From Gigaspora rosea (lineage: Eukaryota > Glomeromycota > Glomeromycetes > Diversisporales > Gigasporaceae), in assembly GCA_003550325.1 (NCBI GenBank), contig QKWP01000008.1:111198-175197 (forward strand): a stretch of DNA of 64,000 bases, given 5' to 3'. The translations under genes were made by a program, and so were the position numbers. Each line of letters opens with the position of its first letter. Position 1 is the first letter of the stretch. The notes under the pieces are model-generated. The model did no database searches. It worked only from the letters and a program-made list of their open reading frames with translations, and had not been told where the DNA came from. This document shows positions 11,695 to 23,865 of the stretch, piece by piece.

Positions 11695-13438
11695 CCCTAT
11701 AACAATTTGCAGCACGGAATGATACTGCAATATACGGAAAAGTTTGGATATGGAACCACACGAACCTGCACGTAAATCTATACGAGACAATGTATGAGAA
11801 AGCACGTTTACAGCACGTAATAGGGCGCGGATTCCGTGCAACAGTGCACGTACTAACGTGCAATTTTATGTGTTTTCTCGTGCATTGCCTCGTGCATATT
11901 TACGTGCAGGTAACATATAATAGCATATATCCATACATATACATATAATAACATATATCCGTATATACATTTATATATATTATTTTATAACTAAAATTTT
12001 ATAATTTTATTAACTAAATTTTATAATTTTTATTAACTAAAATTTATATTTTATTAATTAACTTTTATTATTTTATTAATTAAATTTTATAATACAAATA
12101 CTTTAATTTAATAATTTACATGCCAAATAAGAAAATACTTCTAATCACTAAAACTACTACTTAAAAATAATCCAGCAACTAATAATATCGAAAAAAAAAC
12201 AAAGTAAGCAATAGTACCAAATGGAAAAAAAATCAAAATGACTACTCTAGAAATAATTCCAATAGTTACAACTCCAATTACGCCAACTCCAATGATAGTA
12301 ACTCAAGAGAGATGCTAAAATGCAATAATATACAGATAGTAAATAAAAAATAAAAGAAAAAAATAATAGTAATAAAAAAACAAAGCCGCGTTACCTCCAA
12401 AAATGATGAAAAACATACACCAAAACGATAATAATCCAAAAGAGCAACTTTCAAGGCAATAACTCCAAAGGATGGTTTCAAAAACAATGACACTAACTAA
12501 AAAAGATTTAAAAATTAGTGAGTTGTAAAAAAAAAATTATAAAACAATAAAAGAAAATAATAAAAATTGTAAGTGTAAAAAAAAAAAAAATCAAATAATC
12601 AAATATTTATTTACTTACAAATCGAATGTAATTTTTGCGCGTTAATGCAGGGAAATTATTATTGTTAAGTGCAAAAAAAAAAAACAAAAAAAAAATGTAA
12701 TATTTATTTACTCACAAAATAAATGTTTTTGTACGCGTCATTGCACAGAAATTATAATCATTAAGAATCTTAACAATCATCATATTAATGCACGGAATTA
12801 TGATCTTCATCAATTAGTACATGGAATATGATCGTTAAGGATCTTAATGATTGTGACAATTGTGATGTCATGCACAAAAATTATGATTGTTAAGAATCTT
12901 AACAATTTATGATCGTTAAGGAGTCTTAATGATTGTGGTGATCATGACATCATGTACAGAAATGAACATTATGATCATTAAAATTGATCGTTAAGGAATC
13001 TTAACGATTGTGATGATTGTGACACAGTACACTGAAATTATGATCATTAAGAATCTTAACGATCATGCACGTCAGAGCGCAAAAATTATAATTATGATCA
13101 TTAAGAATCTTAACAATTGTGCACGTCAGTGCACAAAAATTATAATCATTAAAAACCTTAACGATTGTGCCCGTCAGTGCACAAAAATTATAATCATTAA
13201 GAATCTTAATGTTTGCACGTTAGTGCACAGAAATTATGTGATCATTAAGATTAATGCATGTCAATATACGGATATGCACGATAGTGCATGGATTTCAATT
13301 TTTCATGTGATAACGTGTATTAAATTTTATGAACAATCGTTTCCGTACAGTTTCCATGCAGTGATTATGAAACCCATGCTTACCTGCATACAATTTCGTA
13401 TTTATACATGCATTTCTGTGTATCGAGTTTTCATAGGG
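11695..13438 (+). mobile_element. 1.7-kb non-autonomous repeat element, copy 1
   Basis: The ends are CCCTATAACAATTTGC on the left and CCCTATGAAAACTCG in reverse complement on the right, with TGA on each side as a possible 3-bp target duplication. Order inside: a GCACG-rich block (11700-11930), an AT-rich part, a conserved AC-rich block (12160-12490), and a palindromic minisatellite (12735-13255). An inverted copy, with insertions, runs from about 48449 to 54230. No intact protein; the superfamily is unresolved. Confidence 0.6.
12735..13255. repeat. Palindromic minisatellite (TTAAGAATCTTAA core)
   Basis: About eight units of 40-65 bp, each with ATTAAGAATCTTAACGAT followed by GTGCACGTCAGTGCAC-like text. 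The unit contains its own inverted repeat. The ORF across 13010-13441 is only this repeat translated. A counterpart lies at 51690-52230. Confidence 0.75.
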
Positions 13439-13507
13439 TGAGGGTTTTCCTAATAACCAAATGCAATGCTATCGAAGCCATAGAGCCTAATCATTACCTT
13501 GAGGTAA

Positions 13508-13969
13508 TTAGGGATGGGTACAGTTACAGTTATAGCCGTTTGTGACCGGCTATAGCCGTAGCCAATTCTAGTTGGTTCGGTCAGAGGGGCTTAGCTGACC
13601 GACTAAATTGTAGTCGATGCCAGATTTAAAAACAGATTGACACAGATCAGCCCGATAACGAAAGATCCCGTAAAGACTATGATCATCACATTACATGAAA
13701 TAATAACATCATTTGTTTACTTGCACCAACAAAAATTAGCCTTAACTAATCCGTAATCTCTATTATCTCAAGATTGTCTAAACCAATTTTGATGATCTGA
13801 CTGCTGTTAGAATCGGAGAATTGGCCCTACAACTTTAATTAAAGGATAAAAAAACCTTTACATAGTAAAATAATTGATCAAATGTAGTCGGCTATTAGCC
13901 AATATGACTGACCGCACTTAGCCGGCTATATGCCAATAATCGATAATAACTGACCGAACCCATCCCTAA
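13508..13969. mobile_element. TIR element (TTAGGGATGGGT ends)
   Basis: Ends TTAGGGATGGGTACAG and, reverse-complemented, TTAGGGATGGGTTCGG. The subterminal regions are rich in AGCCGGCTA-type motifs. The end sequence resembles hAT elements, but the flanking 8-mers match only partly. About 460 bp, no ORF. Confidence 0.55.
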
Positions 13970-14612
13970 CTGCAATTAAAGCCGCTAAGCCTAATCATAA
14001 TGTGAAATTCTTGATTAAAAATTGAAACCACAGAACCTAATCATCAATGTGGGGTTCTTGTAATGAAAATGTTGAAGTATCACAAACATTAGGTCTTTAC
14101 ACTACTCTAAAGTTATTGAATCTAATTACTAGCATAAAGAAAGAAATGACCCTTTGCTATCATAGCTGTGGTGTCTAATCATCAAACATAAAATTCTAAA
14201 CAATTTAATTTAATAGTTACTAGGTGAAGAGTGGGTAGGGCAGGATGATAGAACTAGCCTTCACTACAAGGAGAGCAATAGCGAAAAGAAAGATAACCTT
14301 CTCTAACTGGTAAACAATCTTGCCTATCATAGTAACTCATATTTCAACAATCATATTGAGCATTAAACAAGTACAAAAGATCTATACAAATTGAATGTGT
14401 GATCTGATAAAGTCATCTGATTTCACACAATAAAGATCACCCTGTCACTTCGTTGCAGGCTTTTGAACAGTATAGGGTCATGATCATGCTATGACCATAT
14501 GATGCACAAATATAGAAATCATAAGTTGAAGTCACAAGGTTCTATTTTTACAGATAATACATAATAATATAGAATAGTATTTGAGTTAAACTTGCGCACA
14601 TTAACATATGCA

Positions 14613-15116
14613 TGTTGTGAAGGGCTCAGTCCTAGAAGTTTTTTATTATTAGTTAGTTACTATTAGTATTATTCGTAAATATATACTTCTCTTTGTAAAA
14701 TATGTCCTAAAAATAGATATTACCTTCTTTGTATGTTTATCGGTCATATATGTCAGATCATTCCAATTTGTCCATTATATCAGATCAGTCTGATTAGTCT
14801 GAACAGTCCGATCAGTCATATTTGCCAAATCAATAAGATCTGTCAGAACTGTCAGATTCGAACAATTATAAAACTTGTATGATGTAAAAAATATTTAAGC
14901 GATGATTCTGTCGCATTAAAAGAGGAGGGACGAAGTTTGATTAAAGCTAAGAACTCAGTAGAGTTCAAAAGCTTTAGAGTTCAACATTGTAGAGTAATAA
15001 CCTTCGAAATTAGAGTAGAAGTATTGTTGTTAGTGATATATAAATAAATAAACTGTTATTATCGTAAACAGATAACCTTCTGATAAGTTAAAATCGTATT
15101 AAAGTTCAAAATTCCA
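14613..15116 (+). mobile_element. Copia-like 5' LTR with adjacent primer-binding site
   Basis: A 504-bp block starting TGTTGTGAAGGGCTCAG and ending AAAATTCCA. It is followed at once by TAATCTAGTATTAGAGCC, close to the TGGTATCAGAGC primer-binding site that follows the 5' LTR in Ty1/Copia elements. No gag or pol follows, so the internal region is lost. The LTR end is placed by the CA next to the PBS. Confidence 0.5.
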
Positions 15117-16490
15117 TAATCTAGTATTAGAGCCTCGTGCATATTCTAGAGCTCTATTTCAACCCTAGTTACTCAAACCAAGTTTATCCATGCCTCAATC
15201 GAAGCCTGACTATTATTAGGGTTTAGATAGAGTAGTTTAGATGATTGTAGTAAATGTTAGTAGTGTAAAGTGGTGGCATTTATAAGAAGGGTAAAGTTTT
15301 GCCTTTTTCAACATATGTATAAAAAAAAGATTTACAAACTAGTTGTGTGCCTGCCCATGCGATGGTTGCTTTTTATTTAGTATTGATATCTTAAAATATT
15401 TACAGTTATACTTGAGTTATATCATTTTTTTTTATAGAATATTCTTGAAAATATAACTAAAATAGGGATATAACTTAATATATAAAAATATAAAAACATA
15501 TAAAAAATTTTATCTTAATTAAATCTATGGATATAACTCAAGTTGGGATATATTCAGTTGGGATTTAAAAAATCTATAACTAAGGTTTAATTGTTCGGAG
15601 AATGCTTAAGTTTTGGTTTTATTAAAGATATATATTTGTAGTGCAAATAAGTTATTGTTTGGGTTAATTGGATGTTTTTGTATAGATTTGGGTTAACATG
15701 TCATATTTTTATTTTGATTTATTTTGGTTTGATTTTTTTTGTAATTATAGAATAGTGATGTCTGTGCTAATTATAAATAGTTTTAAGTTAGTTTTTATTT
15801 TAATCCCGATTGGTGTGACAAATTTGAGTAAATTATTTTGAATTAAATTAAATAAGAAAATGGTGAAAGATTATTAGTAATTTTTCTCATAGAATTAGGT
15901 TTAGTTAGCTTATAATGAATCAAAATTGTTTGTGAATTAATATTTACTAGTAGTTAAAAAATTGTAAATATGATTTTGAAAGAAGGATTTTAGTACTAAA
16001 AGTTTATAGCATATGTAATTAGTTGTTGTTTTTTTGAAAGTGTATATGTATTTTGGTATTTTTATAGTCTTTTTTTAATATTTTGTTTATATATATATAT
16101 ATATATATATTATTTTGTTGTTTGTATATTGTTTTTTTTATTGAAATTAAACTGTTATCAGTTTTTAAATATATGATGCTGAGACTAAAGTTTTTTTATT
16201 TATTTATTTTGTAGAGTTTATTTGTTATATAGATAAAAAAAGTAGTTTGGTTAATACTTAGGTGAGTTGTAATAAGATTTTGTATTTTTAATATTATAAT
16301 AAGGAAGATATTGAATAGATATAATTATAAATTAAGTCAGTTTTTGTTAAGTGATTATTGGTAATTGTTTGAGTTATTATAATTGCAAAAATTTTAGTAA
16401 ACTTAAAAATTTTGAGTCATATTGATATGAAAATAATTCTGAAGTTATATTTTAGGCTATTTTAATAGAAAAATAGATATTATTTTTGAA
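15117..16490. other. AT-rich remnant downstream of the LTR
   Basis: No gene seen. About 130 bp at 15150-15290 (ACCAAGTTTATCCATGCCTC, then ATTATTAGGGTTTAGAT) is similar, in the same orientation, to 45790-45900. A TA microsatellite lies near 16090-16110. Confidence 0.5.
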
Positions 16491-16887
16491 CGGTTTTACT
16501 AAAGCACACCACTGGCGTCAACGCCAGTGTTGGAAATTAGATCGGAACATCATTGGAAAGTAGGTCGGAAAATCATATGTCATAAGTTGGTATAATGTAA
16601 CATGATCAGGAAAATTCAAAACAAACTTTTTTTTTGTCAAAAAAGCTTATTTCTCAAGAGTTTGCATAAGAAACTACTTTTTTTAACTAAAAAAAGTTTT
16701 TTTTTGAGCGATTTTACTATATAACAACCTAAATCCAAACCCTAACTGAGCACTTACCCTAACCCTAACCTAACATAGACGAACTTGAAAGAATTTTGGT
16801 ACTGATCACATGGGGGTGAATTTTTGATGCGATACTCTAATTTCCAATACTGGCGTTGAACGCTAGTGGTGTGATTTAGTAAAACTG
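16491..16887. mobile_element. Mutator-like MITE with 9-bp target duplication
   Basis: A 397-bp element with inverted ends of about 50 bp (CGGTTTTACTAAAGCACACC and CAGTTTTACTAAATCACACC). It is flanked by a perfect 9-bp duplication ATTTTTGAA at 16482-16490 and 16888-16896. A 9-bp duplication is typical of Mutator-like elements. The interior has CCCTAACCCTAACC at about 16752-16770. Confidence 0.8.
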
Positions 16888-17242
16888 ATTTTTGAATATT
16901 ACTAGATTTAATAACAGTTAAAAATATCTTTTTTTTTTGACAAAGGCTTGTAAATTTATTGGGTTAGATATAATATTGAGTGTAAATGTTTTAGAATTTT
17001 TAAATAGTAAGCTATTGTAATTTTTAGAAGTTGAATTGATAGTTAATGTTATAAATATATTTACTTATGTGAATATTGTTGTTTAAAAAGAAATAAACAT
17101 TTTAGTTAATAATATGTTTTTATAAATAATTTTATATTATACCAGTAATAGTAGTTATTTTAATAAAGTTTTATTATAAACCTTTATAAAGCTTTTATAT
17201 AGGTTGTTTATTTTTTTTAATTTATTATTATTGTTTAAAATA

Positions 17243-18058
17243 TAGTCTATCTTCTCTATAGTCACATCTTTGGAATACAATAGTGATATGATTATAACTA
17301 ATATAAAGGTAGTTTTATATATTTATAGATAATTGGTAAAGATAAATTTGCAATTATAGTCAGACCTCTTTAAGTGTATGCTGTTAAAACTGGGCATAAG
17401 TGTGCATTTATAGAAGGTGTGCATTTATAGAAATATATAAAAAAAATGTATAGCCAATCAAAAGAAAGAAAACAATGCATATAATTGATAATACTTGTGT
17501 TCAGGAATGCTAAAATACATATTACCTTTAGTTATGTTGTTAAAATAAAATATTAAAAATCAAATCACCCTTTTTCTTAAGTACTTGTTCATAAAATTGA
17601 TTGAACCATTATTAATTACTTTCTTTTTGAACAATTGAACTCTGTGATTATTGATTTTCAATTTCTGACCACCTTTAGCTGCCATCAGAATTTAAGTGGG
17701 CTTAATTAGAATAGAAACAGAATTACTTGTGACCTGGGGAATCATTTAATTATATAATATTGTGAATGAAGTTCATGAAAAAATCTTAAAATAAATATTT
17801 TTATTATATAATTATCTAGTATTTTAATTGGTCAAATTTTTATATAAACCACATGTGTGCATTTATGGAGGCGCATATATAAGTCTGGAACTAAAAATCT
17901 ATGCAAATGCAAAGGTTGGAGTGTGCACTTATTATTAAGTCCCAAGCTTGGAACTGGGCTAAGGTGTGTACTTAAGAAGGGTGTGCACTTAGAAAGAATG
18001 CACTAACTGTATATTAATTTTGTGACTATAGGAAGGTGATTATAGTGAGGTTTGACTG
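17243..18058. mobile_element. Pogo/Tc1-type MITE carrying a nested insertion
   Basis: Bounded by TA. The left end has TAGTCTATCTTCTCTATAGTCAC; the right end ends TATAGTGAGGTTTGACTG. After removal of the nested element (17357-18009) it is about 160 bp and collinear with the MITE at 19506-19809 in reverse orientation. TA targets and CAGT ends fit the pogo/Tigger group. Confidence 0.65.
17357..18009. mobile_element. Nested pogo-like element
   Basis: A 653-bp insertion between TA dinucleotides, with ends TAGTCAGACCTCTTTAAGTG and CAGTTAGTGCATTCTTTC (reverse complement). The copy at 19506-19809 preserves the empty site (reverse complement CAATTATATTAATTTTG). The interior has GTGTGCATTTATAGAAGG-type subterminal repeats. 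No ORF. Confidence 0.65.
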
Positions 18059-19505
18059 TAAATAGTTTTTTAAAATTTATTTTGTATTTTTTTTTGTACC
18101 AGGAGCGGAGTATGAAATACGAAGTGTATGGTTATATGAAGAGTGAAATGATGTGAGCAAATATGGTTCTTTAATTGGTTATATTTTTACATGACATTGT
18201 GGAATGCGATGTTCCAAATCTGCATTTTGTATTAAACCGGTTTGATGGACTTTTTTGCGTATGTACGTGCTATTTGTGCATGATTGTCCCTAAGTATTTC
18301 GAGTTTACATTTCCTGCATTTAAGTTACTGATTATCATGGTAAGGATTGATGTTTAAGGGATTCCAGTATATGATTACAGTAATAATTTTTTTATGTGTC
18401 CATTGTTTATTATCGTGCTTTCTTAATTTACTTGTTTTACTCGGTCGTATATTGAGTCACTTGATATTTACCAGGAACGGAGTGCAACGTAGTGTATAGT
18501 TATCTGAAGAGTGAAATGATGTGAACAAATACAGTTCTTTGATTGGTTATATTTTCACATGACATTGCATTTTATATTAATCCAGGTTTGATATGGCTTT
18601 TGTACATATGTACGTGCTATTCATACATGATTACCCTTCAAAAAGGACTATTTTAAGTAAGTATTTCAAGTTTATGTTTCGTGCCTTTAATTTACTGTTT
18701 ATTGCGGTAAGAATTGATGTTTAAGGGATTCTATAATATTACGGTATGTGTTCACATTATTGATTTTTTTATGTGTACATTGTTTATCATCGTGCTTTCT
18801 TGATTTATGTGTTAACATTGTAGCTTGTTTTTACTTGTTTTACTCGGGATTCCATTTGGATTATCGATTGTGTATTTAGTCACTTAAGATTTTTTTATTT
18901 TTTATTGGTACCGAATTTATATTTTTCGAACTTAATTCGTAATTGTATTAATATGGGTGCTTGTTTTTTATAATATTTTACTATTAGTACTGTTGATTGG
19001 ATGGTTGTTATCTTGTGCCATGCGTGTTGAGCTTTAAGTTACTGTTACGTTTCATTACTGAGTTTGATATGTTCTTTTATTGGGCTGTGCAAAAGTTGAT
19101 TTTTCGTTTTGCATTACAAGGATTTCAAAATTCGGGACGAATGGGCGGATTTTTTTATTTTTTATTTTTTTTTATTTTTTTTATTTTTTTTTAGTTTACT
19201 GCAAATAGAATAATGCCCACATTTAAGGTTATACAAGGTTAATTTTTCGTATGCCAACTTTGTACCATACACATGTAAACTAAGATGTATATAGTTTATT
19301 AATTAGTATTAATAAACTATTAAACATTTATTTTTTAAAACTTCTAATATGGTCTATTAATTCTTCTGTTCCTGGTTTTGCATGACAGCGTCGCGCAGCT
19401 ACCTTATTTTTTAATACTTTAAATAATTTATTTTTAGTTATATATTTTGATAATATTTTTTTATTTTATTTTTATTTTATATTTTTTATATTTTTATTTT
19501 ATATA
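18059..19505. other. Non-coding DNA with a direct duplication
   Basis: Segments 18100-18360 and 18472-18730 are diverged direct copies, sharing GAAGAGTGAAATGATGTGA, then GGTTATATTTTNACATGACATT, about 370 bp apart. Short ORFs in this stretch follow the duplication without a recognisable domain. T-rich from 19150. Confidence 0.5.
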
Positions 19506-19809
19506 TAGTTAAACCTCTTTATAGTCACCTTTTCTATAGTCACAAAATTAATATAATTGCAAATTTATCTTTACAATTATCTATAAATATATAAAAAATA
19601 CCTCCACATTAGTTATTCTTCTTTATAATCACATCTTATTGTATTCCGAAGGTGACAGGACCCCGAATTATACATAGATAGGTTAGGTATGAGTTTGCTT
19701 ATTTTTGAGGTTTTTTATAAAGATCTTTTCTTTTTTAGTAACACTATAATTAACCTGACCTATCTATGTATATTTTGGGGTCCTGGTGTGACTATAGAGA
19801 GGTAGACTG
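19506..19809. mobile_element. Pogo-type MITE with a nested 130-bp element
   Basis: Ends TAGTTAAACCTCTTTATAGT and, in reverse complement, CAGTCTACCTCTCTATAGTC, between TA dinucleotides. Inside at 19656-19785 lies a second inverted-end element, CAGGACCCCGAATTATACAT to its reverse complement. The outer element is a relative of 17243-18058. Confidence 0.7.
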
Positions 19810-20470
19810 TATTTGTTGTTTATATAATCTAACATGCTAGCATATACTTGTTTTTTCATCTAAAATTTTGGTTTTTATTATTTTTAATTTTTTATTATTT
19901 TTAAATTTTTATACCAATTATTTTTTTTAAAATTTATTTGCAAATTATTATCTTTTATTAAGATTTTGATTTCCTATCTTGTATATTTTTGTTAAATAAT
20001 TATTATTTTGCTTTTGATAGTTTTTATAAAGGTAATCATATACTGTAGCAAAATATGGTTATTAATATTTTTATTGAATAACATTGGAAAAGTAAGTTGA
20101 AATTATTAGATTTGTTAGTTTTTGAATAAAATAATTTATTTAATTATTTATATATATATCTTTAATCAAGTAGGAATATAACAGACAGAATAAAGTTATC
20201 TTGAAAAGAATAATTATATATTCTGGATTCTAGCTACAATAGTATAAAAAATTATATTACAATTGTGATTAAAAATTATAGCAGCTTATACTAAAATTGG
20301 CTTATACTAAAATCTGGAGTCTCTATTTAAATCTATAATACCTACTAAAATCTATATATACTCTTTATTAATAATTCTAACCCTAAACCCTAACCTAACT
20401 ATATAAAACAATACCCCTGAAAATTCTGACAAAAAAACTGACTGTTGAATCATTCCATTCTGGTATTTAA
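19810..20470. other. AT-rich non-coding DNA
   Basis: No gene. A short CTAACCCTAAACCCTAACCT motif is present at about 20379-20398. Confidence 0.5.
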
Positions 20471-21900
20471 ATAGCTTGCAAATCTGTCTATATTGAAATT
20501 TTCTAATAGCTCTCCAACTGCTTTACAACTTCCATTTTTATACTATTTTTATCATCCAGTTTCTAAGATCTAAGACCCTTGTAAAATTGTCAGCAAAATT
20601 GTTTTTGCTTGGAATCCAACCTAAAAAATATCTATATCTTTTACCAAATATATATTCCAAATTTCTTTAGCAATGTTATTTTGCCATTTTGTTGGTTCCC
20701 CAAACTGTATTTTTCTTAATCTACTCTTTGTCTATTATTAATGTTATTGTTGAACCTGCAGTACTCAGAGTACTGCTATAGCTTCCAACTGCACCATTAT
20801 ATTTGAAGATAATTTCTCTACCCAGTTGCTACTTGCAACCAAATTCTGGTATACTCCATACCAGCCCAGAATTGAAATACTGATTTTACCCTGGATAGCT
20901 TCCAAGCTAGATGACTATTCCAGCTTGCTAAGTTTTTTATTAACCACTAAATATCCTCTATAGCCTGCTCTGTTAAAATTATATCCTTGTCCCACTAGTT
21001 TGGCCAATGATTTCTGGTATCTATTAACTGGTAAAACTCCAAATTCTTTACCTAAGCAGAAGCAAAAGCTCTTGCAAAACTTTGGATTTTGCCTGCAACT
21101 GAGGCCAGTTTTTGAACTAAAACTTTTGAAGTTTCTAACAATGTTTTTAGTAAAACTATAGTTGAATTGATTTTTTCTTGGAGTGCAATAATCAAACCCT
21201 CCAAAGTATCATAATTAGACTGCAAAATTTTCGCTTCTGACCAGAGTCCTAATAACCTTTCTCTACTGCACAAATCCAACTATGTTCTTCCAAAATCTAC
21301 CTTTATTATCTCTTTTCTCTGCTTTAATAAAATATTTCTTGCAGAATAAGCAACCCAAATATCTTCAAGGTAATTTTCACAATAAATTCCATGTGCCCTC
21401 CAATTTCCAATCATAGTCTTTATTATTTTTGCAAAAATTCAAGGAGATTGGCTCAAAGCAAAAGGAAGGACTTTGTAATATAACTATTTCTCTTTGAACA
21501 CAAATCCCAAAAAGTGCTATGCCAAATTATCTATCATTAAATAGTGATAACCTTCCTTCAAATCTAAAGTCAAAACCTACAAACTTCTCTCTACTGTATT
21601 GTTCGCAACAAGGTTCCCAATCCTTTGAACTTGAAAGACTTTTTGGGTGGTTTTGTTCAATCTTCTGAGATCGATCACTAATCTGAATTTTTTGGGCCCC
21701 TGTTTGGAAACTGCAAAAACTAGCTTACTTCCAATAAAGCTACTGGTCCTGCTTTGCCTACTGCTATAACTTTATTGCTTCTGCCTCTTTTAAACACTTC
21801 AACTCTTGCTTTATCCAAACTTTCTCCTCTGTAGTGTCAAGGGTAAATTTGTGACCTGAGCCACAAAATGGTCTAACACGAATGACAAGCACTATACACT
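20470..21900 (-). pseudogene. DIRS-like reverse transcriptase and RNase H, decayed
   Basis: Minus-strand translation gives, in order, TLDLKEGYHYLMID, then HFLGFVFKEK, then YYKVLPFALSQSP, then NWRAHGIYCENYLED, then LASVAGKIQSFARAF, and finally VGWIPSKNNFAD. This order (LDLK-GYHH, LPFGL-APY, W+--GI---YLDD, VAGK) is that of DIRS/Ngaro tyrosine-recombinase retrotransposons. VGWIPSKNNFAD is the end of their RNase H. Stops interrupt it: TAG where Gln is expected (twice) and TGA where Trp is expected in SQSPW, plus further frame breaks. The YLDD-equivalent motif reads YLED. The intact stretch at 21052-21279 is only part of it. No recombinase was recognised to the left. It works as one decayed unit with the gag relic at 22500-23646. 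Confidence 0.6.
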
Positions 21901-22499
21901 TTGCTCTAACTGATTATATTCAATTATTTATACAATATTAGTCAATTTAAGGCAAGTGTTTATATTATATATTTGCTTTATTTCAATATTTATTTATTTA
22001 TTAAAGGGAAAGAGAACTAACGCTAAAACTTTTTTCTATTATTACATCCTTGTTGCTTAAATCTTACTATGAGTTACACTATAATTTGCACATAATTCGG
22101 TTATACAATCTTTTTACTCTTATATTATTACATTGTTTATGCATATTTAATAATCTTACTTCAATATGCCCTTGCATAATATTGATTTGCATAATTGATT
22201 GTTCATCAATCTCATAATTCCTAATCGATCATGTGCATCATGTGCACAACCTAATAATTGTTTGATCACTTTGTCCATCCAAATACTCTATATACTGCAT
22301 TTTACTATAATGGTAGCAACCTGCTATTGCTTGGGTACAGGCATTAATGCTAGCTTTAACACTCTTTTTGAAAAGTGGAATCCTCTTTTCTAACCAACTA
22401 ACTACAATAGAAGCAGGTTTTATAACTTCCTTCCAATAACAAACTGAAGATACTTTATGCAATTTTCCAGTTACTTATAGAATTTTGTTTAATAAACTT

Positions 22500-23646
22500 C
22501 CATCTTCCACTTTCTGTGAAGCTTGCACCCAAGTGTGGCCAGCTTCTTTTAGATCTAGTACTCACTCCACAAAAGGTAGAACCCATATGCTTTCTAGACC
22601 TACATTCATTAGCATAGTGTCCTTTCCCTTCACAAATATAACATACAACCTGTTTTGAAGAAGAAATCTTACTAGAAGTTCCTGAATTTATATATGAAGT
22701 CTAAGGAGACTCATATAATGCTTGCTGCTTATAAAGAACTTGTCCATAGATTTTGAGGCCAAGAGTTATGTGTAGATTGTTGGTTGATAAAGGAAGAATA
22801 AGGGGATTATTTTGTAAAGGTGACTAGTCCCAGTAGTTTGTCATTAAAGGGGGAACAAACATTCCTTGGAGGAACTATGTTGCCAATTCGGATTGACAGG
22901 TTGCTGGGGTTGAAAAAAAGGAGGCACAAACAAACCTGGAGCCTGAAACTAAGAAACACCTTGCTGATAATTCAGTTTATCCTGCCCATAAGAAACTCTT
23001 GAACATTTGCTTTTGGAATACTGCTGTGCTGACATTCTTGCCCATTCATGCTTACCACCAAACAATTCTGATATAGGATCCAACAAATTACCAGAAGCCA
23101 TCTTTGCTATCACATTCCACCCAACCTCGTTAGCCACTCTAACTACATAAGCTCTTTCAAGAGCTACTTGTCTAGCCAGATAGACATATTCTATGTTACC
23201 TTTAGAAAAGGCTTTATTTAACAATAAGCCTGCCTTGCACTACTCATTATATTCTCATTGATTTCTTGCCTTAGTCAATTCACATTTTTTCTATATGCTT
23301 TCCTGCATATCCCAACTTGCAGACAAACAGGTACCAAAAAGAGGGTTCGTGGCATAGCTCGGTTATAAGATCCTTTTGCTTTCGAGTTTCCACTATTAGC
23401 AGGTGTGTTATTAAAAATATTAGGAAAAGCTTTCCCGAATTCAAATCCTAACTTACTATCTTGCACAGGTATCTCCCTCCACTCACTATCAACATCTACA
23501 GCTTTCCCTTTACCAAGATTATCTGAACCTATTAAAACATTTCTCTTCCTAATTTCATCAACTAAATGACTCACCAAATCCTGTTTCGAATCTGCCTCAG
23601 AAGCACCTATTTTATGACATAAAAACTTTAACATTTCAACAGACAT
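22500..23646 (-). pseudogene. DIRS-like gag with SAP domain and zinc knuckle, decayed
   Basis: Read on the minus strand, an ORF at 23646-23275 starts with a SAP-type motif (MSVEMLKFLCHKIGASEADS, then KQDLVSHLVDEI). After a break, 23224-22949 gives a helical region with ARQVALERAYVVRVANEVGW and PISELFGGKHEWARMSAQQ. Near 22640 lies a CCHC knuckle, CYICEGKGHYANEC (C-x2-C-x4-H-x4-C). The order SAP, helical, knuckle fits a nucleic-acid-binding gag located 5' of the RT relic. Several frame changes separate the parts, so it is non-functional here. SAP in gag is unusual, and the ORF at 10-330 repeats it. Confidence 0.55.
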
Positions 23647-23740
23647 ATGACCAAAAATGGCTTCAAAATTTGTCTGGCCACTTTTTTGTGACGCTTCAGT
23701 ATCATTCTTAAGGTAAATTCAATATTGCTATTAATAGTAG

Positions 23741-23828
23741 CAGTGTTGAAAATTTCAGACTCAAACACAGTTCTTATGAGAACAGTATAATAACTACATA
23801 TGTCTCAAACAATTGGTTACTGTTCTCA

Positions 23829-23865
<37 letters not shown>

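Noticed and set aside
13010..13441. 143-aa ORF with repeated IIIKNLN-type text
   Set aside because: It is the palindromic minisatellite translated; the inverted copy at 51690-52230 does not keep a frame.
16740..16775. True telomere or chromosome end
   Set aside because: Only two or three motif copies, inside transposable elements and in the middle of the window.
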